Source: an uncultured Eubacteriales bacterium (GTDB lineage: Bacteria; Bacillota; Clostridia; Christensenellales; UBA1242). From it: 64,000 nt of DNA. Positions 61,301-64,000 of the stretch are shown here, piece after piece. The stretch spans positions 51,643-115,642 of the forward strand of contig CARJLX010000003.1 in NCBI GenBank assembly GCA_949001935.1, in the 5' to 3' direction. Position numbers and translations under genes: made by a program. Within the stretch, counting starts at the first letter, position 1, and the number at the start of each line of letters is the position of its first letter. Under the pieces are notes generated by a model. It did not search any database. It was not told the origin of the DNA and saw only the letters and a program-made list of their open reading frames with translations.

Positions 61301-64000
61301 ATGATTACAATAAGTCTCCTACTTGGAATGGTGGGACTATTGCTAATAGTTTAAAATATGAAATTAAAGATAATGGTGAAATTGATTGGTATACCGAAAG
61401 AGAAACTGTATTAAATGACGGCACCATTGCTTTAAGAAAATCATTGGTTTTATCATATTCTTACAACCAAACTGATAATACATGGGAATATTATAAATAT
61501 AGTGCATTAAAATCAATGCCAACTTCAATTTATTTTGCACAAAATAATGGAACATCTATAAATAGTTATCTTTATAAAGAGACAGTAGATGGTAAAGCTG
61601 GAGCAATGTTAGATGAAAGTAAGGTAATCGGGATGTCTACAATAGCCTATAAACCATCTATTGTTTACATACCATTTGTAGGAGCGGATAATAAAATTCA
61701 ACTTGTTGAACATTTAGTTAGTGAAAATGATGTAGGCAATGCTGATTTAGTTATGATTAGTGCAAAAATAAATGAGAATGAAGAAGTTATTAATTCAAGC
61801 TATAACGAGATCTATAAAGATACGGATGGAAGTTATAAAATAGTTTATGAGCCTAAAGTAGATGAAAATGGCGAAATAATATTAGATGAGAATGGAGATC
61901 CTGTTTTTGATGATTCTAAGCCTGTTTTGTTGCCTGAATATGAAGTCAATAAAGTTTCTGGAAATAGCTATAAATTTTATTTATATAATAATCAAGTTTA
62001 TTTGATAGAAAGAACTATAAGCATCCCTGGTCAGAATGATCAAAAAATATATTATAGCGTTGGTCAGGATCCTTATTATACTGGTGCTGCAGAAAAAATA
62101 AACTTGAATTTAGAAACAGGAAAATATACTTCAAGTACAGATGATAACAATTATCAAACATCAGGAGAAAACCAATATGTAGTAGGAGATAATGATATTG
62201 TATATAATGTTAAAGATTTGATAAAAATCCAAAAATTGGCTGTTCAAACTAAATTTTCTCAAAATAATAGCCTTGATAAAGTTTGGAGATGGTACTTAGA
62301 TGATGAAAGTTTATTGAATTTTGTAAATAAAAACACATATGAGTTAGGAAATGGTGGCTCACATGTAAATATAAAAACATCATCTTGGGAAGATGAAGCG
62401 CAGAAGAAATTGCCAGATTTTAACATAAAAGAGAATTTACCATTTGAAATTAATTTAAATAAGGATATAATCAACATTTATGATTCTTATAATTTAAATA
62501 CTTTGTTGAATGAAAAATATGAGCAACATTATGATATAAAAGATGGAAATTCACATATCGCAGAATTTAAATATAAACTTGACGATTATGAGAAAATTTT
62601 GTTAAGTATTAATATTCAACAAGATGCTAGTATAATAATTAAAAGTATTAATCAAGCAGTTGATTATGATAGAGAAATTTTTGAAGGTATTATTCTTAAT
62701 AAAGATTACAACCTTGGCTATAATGCTATAAGTATTTCATCTTATGATGGAAGTCTTATTGGAAATAAATATTATATTTCATATAGTTTGAAAGAAAATA
62801 TCAACAATTTTATTGCGTCTTATAAAGATGATAAATTGGGTGTTGGAATTAAGGATCTGTTTATTATTGGACAAATGAATGGATATAAATTAAATTCACA
62901 AGAGGCTACATTATTTATTGATTCTTTGACTGCTAATATTTCTAATTTAATTGTTTATGGTAATTTACGAAATATTAAAGCAACTGATGAAGCTGTAAGA
63001 AGTGGAGTATTAAAATCAGTTAATGAAACTAGTGAAAATGATAATGACAACCAAGGCATTAGGATTAAAAATTTAAATTCAAATGTTTCATTAAATGTGA
63101 TGAATATGGAATATTTAGGCGAAGGAAGACCGGTACAATGTGATAGCGTTGTAGGATTGTTTAAAAAGATGCCTAAATCAACTGAAGGTAACATTTCATT
63201 TAGCGGAATAATTATAGGTGGCAATGGTGATTATGGTGAAGATGGCCGTAAGGGTAGCCATTGGTCTGATTCTGGTAAAAATGCTAATGGAACATTAAGC
63301 GCTAATGGTGGAGACGGTACGGCTGCTAAACTTGGAGGAAGTGGCGGAAAGGTAAATATCTTTTATATAGAAAATGACTCAAATGATTTTAATGCAACTC
63401 TCGTTTCTACTGGTTTGGCTAAGGCAGGTAATCCTGGTGCAGATGGACATAATGGTGATGGTGGCCGTGGAGCAGATTTCTTTGAGGTAGGCACTTATAA
63501 TTTGCAAGGTAAAAGTTATAAATTTTATAATGAAGACTATGGCGCTGACAAAAACTTATTTAAATTGAATATTGTAAGTTATTATCAGAATTTCTATCAT
63601 TATGGTGGTAGTAGCCAAAATAAATTAAATAGAGATCAAATAGATGGTAAAACTATAGGCGGTGTTGGTAATGCTGATATTGAACAAACAGAAGTAAATA
63701 GTGAAACCGATAATAAAATCTCTCAGCCTGCACAAAATGGAAGAGGTGGTCTTGGAGGATTTATCTATTATTCAACACCTCACACTGAAAAGGGCGCTGT
63801 GCACGGAGATTGGGGGCAATTCAATTGGGTAAAAGATATATTGAATAGTAAGTACTTCGAGTGGTTTGTAAGCAGTATGGTGCCAGATTTCTGTTATAAT
63901 ACTGCAGCTGGGGATCAACTTTATGGCTTTGCAGCGGGATCAAATTCACAAGATAGTGCTAGGAAAATTTATTATGATAGTGAAGATACAGGTTCGCAAT
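43354..64000 (+). CDS. Giant (>6,880-residue) repeat-rich surface lipoprotein, open at window end
   Basis: Starts at ATG 43354 after a strong GAGGAGG. I followed the frame line by line in sampled stretches to the last base and met no stop, so at least 6,882 codons are present and the C-terminus is missing. The signal peptide ends in lipobox LSAC (Cys23). Residues about 24-1130 are beta-sandwich repeats; about 1140-4900 are many GLUG-like units of the type VGGIVG(x)A...I-x-N-C-Y-N, with several LDGNGYTI-type turns (near 2266 and 4662), suggesting long beta-helices. A further mixed region runs to about 6600, then a Gly-rich stretch. A GSKDNPIII block near 2710 parallels GTRENPYQI in the 3205-residue protein, so the two are probably related. 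Likely an enormous adhesin or surface filament. Confidence 0.9.
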   Translation, partial: MKKFWVAMMSIFVLLGGVILSACTKQEVSLSLSSSFVEISIDDPEDKVVTAEVKGVSEGRVSATSSNTGIVIATVVYNSATKLNTVTLRVPTDNDGKIVGNEGTTQVIITSLDDSTKTQTITVNVYSDILGMEQKKEDFEQGKNPFYAIRGEEVTLDYSKLLSFTNNTRPNSRKDISWELVEDGASANIDGNKLFVESAYLGNKIKIRAVSQHDRNITAEVELNVINKIDKESVQISYRPTENSAWENINDLKDKTFRIVPNLPADDNYDGYIQLSFKGNSLLDVVPVITGTTFEGRQIIRVDRTKEPEITNDSIIYTYRVFALNEQVNGDSKLSFNIKYSDYDYSVDTDFVEVQSYEKINALNILDENKIDISNSTQLIYTSYQNGYGKLLNVELLPTTVVSKEGKFTISVNYSDATYDEDENNRIDTQTVKFYYKSRQGNNILVQMKENGFNQFVSVEDSIPLGVNQIYVVAGSDQVKTSIQNVKITFTSVDNPNVSSTLTTNLYRSASSLNFTSEDKNGLDFVASTALGEQREFVKRVKLEGQSSIVGLSTQTFGNGFIVSNPYNAVASANSITFNIKLTVTSAGVTEKGSYRIVHENGIASAEFGVSLFLPLTDATINYDLGTGNTSVNSFENNDIHYVVNGTNGLREVAGKGQSLSKMLLQTNSSIPLEVAKNKVGRFEAEAEVKYTFLDKTKENEDTFHDLSANTIYNEANKVNGSVSAYLGIGRNGTIITNSLAGHTYIVATFTGRELDEDGNLRQISIVRIIEVEVHVAMGILSSSQTSLTVYAGDSVNSTELANLEVSISLGDRLVEPVTYDELEKFNFTSTILKESVKGQQNISWSQGNNYYSLSNIIVNGKTMTFTLVGNTTLGNPEFNDNLIIEYEYANIYRRLVLDIKVLNADRIEKVEWVNQSEQGLYFELNSLVNQSAVLVMSTSPSNAKDQSLSYFVTDLIGNPANFVRINEISRRGIVNMNATAGAAGYIYVMPKDAYNGNTISYFFKEGSEEKQGSVSTAMIGRIKDNSTTWFEYLRDNAYFKNNQNQEIKFGDILVQIPVTVADGKSWDTAYRLYNSASFAEINSFNYYIVMNSVVLKNWKGINEFQGGIKGLNKEVTITLSDGSASFINTLKKTENSNNGGEVRDLTFAGQVYGNGFVANVNYGLIDNVTIDVSVGANVVSSKVISDGEFAGGLVGENHGSINNVGVLGVSVECQNENSHVGGIAGYNTGNISNARVEFYTFKDNKVNTLKGDYVGGLVGFADGGRIELSYAYDYSLVNDKTSKHLDGQAGAFVGFVNNNTSISQSFSVVNIQSTSAGRASNATLDLTDTYVSYYDASQTYQSSINGSGANWVSSGEDFLAYVNGEKAHLRNIYQAKEVTAEEVQGAKISERIVKSDKYYQALEVGNSGEKAILFYYTTNEHDSEDLTSSEINYLADLNRINLSEIFGDIADRLVITSSNINIVDVTNDSLIIKRTGIVNLTISSKQNYVNTKAIEVQVVYALSALQVSWATGGQPTNHVKGDIVNIQKESNISIQYTLSNSEIYLGVSEKSYKMVENVTVYNYKILPNNYLTSNMAGNVLSVQTTNSTAELSNITAWISINSFASEAMKDYREAIANEFAYAFDLQLFEGAINLLLSQNQLPITPSEVGVLEVELISNNASDKLDVELVFNGENNYTEKLSGSLDSATKSGIFSRGSEERIEVRYEQISNILDENSGRTTFKYRFTFAVASSYKNKVSKVEDYTVTLRSFSNVQSKSFSLKINKQEFTNIDIKAYEARLSYSSVDNATLYNLDKNKATSVLKPGDIALLEVKVNPTYAYYDYFDLVVSGSPNANAIGLGYMKPFKNSDNVFVDGEYSSITGGIRVTDKPTTEKELATLVFKVWVDPNLAQDADIELILTFNHAIDGYIDHTSCFLSISYLAEPSLKVDGKEADAMIARGTIVPVEVEVNYDQSIDLSSASLINIQEGITLSPNWKETTNSEIGRKVFSTTLTATVNASIRKDATEFYVFVRISRVINGAVEWKETRVNVKLVDFMIDGENVNIFGQNGNKYLSYLGIERSLKFDYNLFPETYSYDVSNLTSAQKVAELNQKRIKFNQEGFYQEEGNFYSINYNYINGQLVKIPLWERLSYWSDLSNGWVDIYNKESKTFNTAGGNYQFTIHGASYDSNGDIINPESCDLMVTGLRQTVSPTRFKLKTFIQNGGTESSVALKEYFFEMDCDTYSSEYLPIIVRNEEDFDALREGDPQDYILTNDIVLEDYTPFSTGSIRSLDGNGYTIYINSFDTNIENANSLRLALFNEVKEGTTLKNIRVNVYNGGNIDVDISKFTNGAQIAGFAITNQGVITNCEVVSFYQSGKTPSRLSGDTGLNIKFINGKGNTSESLLNDNSTWRQTQIAGFVIDNMGNITNSRVGGDSVVRLTDRRSTDVVNSINQTLEIFNINAQGDMAGFVLNNSGSISSSFAKNIAMNNKSNSTNKYLAGFVGVNTGKILSSYVEGVKEENGADSFCSLGTSLASTLGVISGFVYTNQGNIKDTYSNILITNNRANDYVYLASGFVYNNEADGTIENSYSASQVTSSKYSQMNFTGISIDGEIKNSGKYINNYYYYSTKISGSSGSITEEDFATGATRLERVADQNYFYGFAFASDTYSKDGVWEITNLGGVKLVEPNIIALSNRYEIENPNGTVEGKTYLLPYSSIETQDRGRVDTSYGSKDNPIIIRTAKEFNEVMGNSKDSDIAKNYNSVDRPNQIFGSYRLVDDIDLNELITSSTETTFDLSSVNYSFTGKFYGNGFNISNLSIGARDKRFAFGMFASIENSAIVLNFNLSVNQVINNESASTGAIAGIVRNSKIVNVKITGNESASIEGGNFVGGVAGMVIGDSQIKNIAIENIRVVAVRYDTQLTENESVFTKISSQRWRMEYISRVGSATIAQVASGVISNLFDYVDRYSYSYAGGLVGYADVYKLPNDGATQSYQYSTLRSLKDYDFTTLRASGDIYVMGQVAGGVIGYQGVRTMIMDAGLTINGNSTTNNSHIVATKFYAGGVIGQANSALSQIFAEHANQDVIESNISNYYNSTSSTGIERGALDLFGTGRDNETYTQIAIGGLVGLANGGSLVISYSKLNAVANTTNYAGGIVGRIDTQTNSTFTFNNGQTDEQASYLMHEVYATGDVRARFVRNPSQDNQSGYAGGIVGGISNETRLALMSVNAMNMLSTYNYATDEELLDSDFDGKINISGDEQTTKTFSNINVYTIAGQVENVNNSLIFVKKTRVEGAGEDAKLKPFASIGFVSKYNRTPIVPSKPIIAVAYQGYQLRETQSLEEDKDFYVSGYTSIDSILSGFGTTFGIFIGSRLWSPDNWAHTNAHLYPSIRYTVANENFKWLDAYNDSIYEVLAAMQENKNLQVRVRGYVGPNTQIIQDIDIREFMNTDTRAKSLSIIDSFQGQIIYSSDWVNGAHKPNGEEPRIILDRPLINSAGEGFAISNVTFELSQNKENSVNVYNGPESYYYTPQGGENESYTVYGGAIVNGDIALGSITATQIIVKNTIHLYGTSNLLGNVGLLSSSISSSSIDNLTISNQISDGTALLMVGGDVISNVGLVAGSYAQTSVKPIHVEGLRLDVSNAENRNAANDIITFTTSATTSNLNVGGFFGSISKVDEIDTGEIPGDMTIEIGTTIYTPDGDANSKNISGINLVNITEGALVNVGGFAGFLSGAMNSLKLDTGSEQSSAQFRMGIIVDSNLGAVNAGLLIGESNGVYSISGQSKSSRNLVEGFITTVNGQKAASANIGGVIGFAGGEITLTNTSVEVAIAGGLAYGTYHNNANYLSLVQDLSKSDETDSLNKIGDNLTFAITGAANVGGLIGRANSTLTIDGNDSAYPIKVNANRLPIAISSDTENTQKPVYIGGLVGQVNRSLYAKNYIISNSTIIYKDASSVDMTGSIGGFVGQAEGETSICGEFKTSGENPDSKLTQISRSQILTNANVIVGGIVGELPGNNNSSSIQAKIQGTSFGGAYKILGGNAVNFGGTIGAFEYQTNTAISLKDNFNFGDVFNINDTEFGDNGYNFGGVIGSATGTAAGITAQNNFSLVTNHNQTYFTRDNAETISAMFGNGVQVANNDKDKNYYNHALSMAIDDQASDIAYGEEYDTDIYRGYGENKTNEFSLLDIATGGGKTGNGDNDYPKQIVNITTLLAEELRTTDKDFGGGKLRPFEVKSTSSQDMTTYYNINSVFSKTDDSDVIYFTTNGIKYYRLKGDIQLNTTSTLFEHSKVGDSDSPYHSATRIIKNIALIGDSFTISYEQEIAYADSNDKKLNPLIAEMQGNAFVSGLNVEVNVNSETMNSITNSGAGQYVYGGLVNKVESGKVYSVGVTGNISVGGTQNVFLGGIVGKIEKGSIEESNSSVNIVYRGAGITPVGDDDSKVSLIGGIAGVTEKTWIRYSYSAGNIFTYTSAQTFAISNGSEETNIEDSYTIEHMEITDVTISEDVAIQPDLCGDATIVSFGNTRAASEIETTNSSIEDISSLINVNKNNLGSNTFAWSQTYDQNYNYPIRKNLYSHATSYYTRNTDEILEYDRGRGIARYEYTRVSLKVFNKNLNTSTGNIYYFGIPNVDVLGKINAISTSKSTVTPANQETGEAEVSVLRNNLVILNNLNISKAGGLSLLSSENQFNLDGNGKAIKNLTNALFNSLKANIKLENIRLIDVKLNNANNGVLANSIDNVTVNNITAQGNTISAGVIGTAKNSAIQNVSSLLIINNLTSTDNLANPVGGIVGWAKNSQIQYCNNNATIILKAAGSEDAVGGIVGLAQATSIDNCYNTAGIAVNYTTETTNTYYVGGIVGRTEKYEKTTETEGITEIIESKITNCYNTGLLRAGTKESTGKAYVGGIVGSTQSNIENCINEASIEGRSKSSWTFENVTINGVKDDGLLMKQGQRHLYVYGIGFVDGDGQINNCSIAEEAQIVANGNSLDDYTIINAWSKTIGEDVVKEVTIGDDTKYELKVAGLGYYKQDVKPDGWNDNGPNRELFLTAFIGDIATFWVPKPWSYIALATTAILRKAARDNPFNEEYSVDQKNYVGYYSSGAINNYETDGTLKKVAGSPAGDYKIEITSYDNNGFPRSLKIPYTIYQNINVINKNDGGERNFNKEVNTVYYYFWDNIQHLSQKKYDDTGYTDITLQNSITYQNNYNKDYNTTKLLSNVGTLSSVKPSQVSSWETLKSSITNSETAKYIKNSSGELVKDKTQTSIYVNGTRYYLADGDNEGLYKVLMQDIEEVSVELEFNISNNPTNSNEIMDLGNANKYLVTCERAKELGIENINIESYSKVDNKLILSLNIAVNRKSLNGGDINWSNVPFKVDYKYEAEREIDFSDSIYALYTSTGNIVIKMGQDFELPRNDDEESKIFYTYENGVYIKHSPNIDNLSIWKTRDENKNEIYLVFNSLASTFTYYNDGSLYIDEYENGTTSKKQVNIDQNGDGLDKTPNDFAGHIYTFYVTTINESQTEANLISINNVANTTTSISKVEYNLSQLKEDINIPYTEIGNVENNTDLLSSLTTKTKYQYTRSTGKILIPQKLTEDMYYEESETEVDTRIGHIMSGTDAIVDLKYVKDENNEYIINAVEIKTTELNVLIGDKALTATLSNTNLNYIDLTFTVPDTVNEDSQIINAFENAFVVGDFAKATVEFDAFEKEFASADIQTEINLSTYVSNSPYKAAIVADGYLLAKYENGNWSLQNNTITINGATVSLLVDGADPLLNISAKNLSQVQLNKIKEILGLAKLYKQLINYSGFSYTGEVLDTSIHTMGGGSNGLSYSYNLKYDYTLNNENTNLNYDNGKGVVVSGELKTLGDGNKQLQVTTTMSPTYTWDGFGIMIGEVQAIRLNYTIDKTPITTNLNVELTNTTSDYSLVSYTNFKVNNSVTKFEDVDGNTNIELARGDSLSYHYKDEFTSFELESATFINKYVQLIAKKSVNDDANEIYIDYEYNTTINIDDFTVNLTYDYNKSPTWNGGTIANSLKYEIKDNGEIDWYTERETVLNDGTIALRKSLVLSYSYNQTDNTWEYYKYSALKSMPTSIYFAQNNGTSINSYLYKETVDGKAGAMLDESKVIGMSTIAYKPSIVYIPFVGADNKIQLVEHLVSENDVGNADLVMISAKINENEEVINSSYNEIYKDTDGSYKIVYEPKVDENGEIILDENGDPVFDDSKPVLLPEYEVNKVSGNSYKFYLYNNQVYLIERTISIPGQNDQKIYYSVGQDPYYTGAAEKINLNLETGKYTSSTDDNNYQTSGENQYVVGDNDIVYNVKDLIKIQKLAVQTKFSQNNSLDKVWRWYLDDESLLNFVNKNTYELGNGGSHVNIKTSSWEDEAQKKLPDFNIKENLPFEINLNKDIINIYDSYNLNTLLNEKYEQHYDIKDGNSHIAEFKYKLDDYEKILLSINIQQDASIIIKSINQAVDYDREIFEGIILNKDYNLGYNAISISSYDGSLIGNKYYISYSLKENINNFIASYKDDKLGVGIKDLFIIGQMNGYKLNSQEATLFIDSLTANISNLIVYGNLRNIKATDEAVRSGVLKSVNETSENDNDNQGIRIKNLNSNVSLNVMNMEYLGEGRPVQCDSVVGLFKKMPKSTEGNISFSGIIIGGNGDYGEDGRKGSHWSDSGKNANGTLSANGGDGTAAKLGGSGGKVNIFYIENDSNDFNATLVSTGLAKAGNPGADGHNGDGGRGADFFEVGTYNLQGKSYKFYNEDYGADKNLFKLNIVSYYQNFYHYGGSSQNKLNRDQIDGKTIGGVGNADIEQTEVNSETDNKISQPAQNGRGGLGGFIYYSTPHTEKGAVHGDWGQFNWVKDILNSKYFEWFVSSMVPDFCYNTAAGDQLYGFAAGSNSQDSARKIYYDSEDTGSQ
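46760..58050 (+). repeat. GLUG-like repeat region inside the giant protein
   Basis: Encodes dozens of units with the core G-G-I/L-V-G, for example FAGGLVGENHGSINN, VGGIAGYNTGNIS, VGGIVGWAKNSQIQYC and VGGIVGLAQATSIDNC. Spacing is irregular, which is expected when each unit adds one or more beta-helix turns with loops. The DNA itself is diverged, so this is old protein-level repetition rather than recent duplication. Confidence 0.8.
63186..63480 (+). other. Gly-rich collagen-like stretch in the giant protein
   Basis: About 98 residues rich in Gly with Asp, Asn and Lys (GGNGDYGEDGRKGSHW, GNPGADGHNGDGGRGADF). A few Gly-x-y triplets occur but no long regular collagen run. A second short Gly-rich segment (GRGGLGGF) follows near 63740. 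Confidence 0.7.

Noticed and set aside
1..64000. CRISPR arrays, rRNA genes, insertion sequences or an integrase gene
   Set aside because: I looked for regular short repeats with spacers, rRNA landmarks and transposase or integrase motifs and saw none. The 63-base repeats at 6545-6691 are too diverged and too few for CRISPR.

Overview
The window is an AT-rich stretch of a bacterial chromosome. The gene content points to an uncultured anaerobic Clostridia-like member of the Bacillota. It carries yabP and yabQ (forespore/cortex genes), a Spo0A-type DNA-binding protein, an Asn T-box riboswitch ahead of tRNA synthetase genes, and many small lipoproteins, and every tRNA gene encodes its CCA end. 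I cannot name a species.

Layout. 1-3.5 kb is accessory: the end of a possible polymorphic toxin with an overlapping immunity-like gene, a decayed cell-wall amidase relic, a membrane SH3-like protein, a coiled-coil fibre-like protein and a stand-alone Spo0A C-terminal domain protein. 3.8-8.3 kb holds small membrane and lipoproteins, tRNA-Asn with a partial copy of its 3' end, yabP/yabQ separated by a hairpin array, an RluA-type pseudouridine synthase, tRNA-Arg and a small XRE regulator. 8.4-14.9 kb is housekeeping: uvrA, a lipoprotein with a Spo0A box on its promoter, and a T-box-controlled operon of an archaeal-type aspartyl-tRNA synthetase plus asnS. 15.2-25.8 kb is a 3205-residue surface lipoprotein and a smaller anchored lipoprotein. 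25.8-43.0 kb is mostly housekeeping and metabolism: engB, an RlmD-like methyltransferase, a three-hairpin ferritin-like protein, a Nudix hydrolase, three tRNAs, a YdjC/ChbG deacetylase and HAD protein pair with long G tracts, lemA, yitT, a lipid kinase, a SecB-like protein, tilS, gpmI and a TtcA-like protein. 43.35 kb to the window end is one uninterrupted reading frame of more than 6,880 codons, a second and even larger repeat-rich surface lipoprotein still open at the edge.

Most striking features. (1) Many genes have a well-formed -35/-10 promoter whose -10 box ends only 5-8 bases before the ATG, with no Shine-Dalgarno sequence, so their mRNAs should be leaderless; neighbouring genes have strong Shine-Dalgarno sites. 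(2) Between yabP and yabQ lie three regularly spaced hairpins with a constant loop and changed but still complementary stems. (3) Runs of 8 and 9 G in adjacent surface-polysaccharide-type genes look like phase-variation switches. (4) Two related giant lipoproteins occur in one window. All functional names rest on motif recognition by eye; no database search was run.
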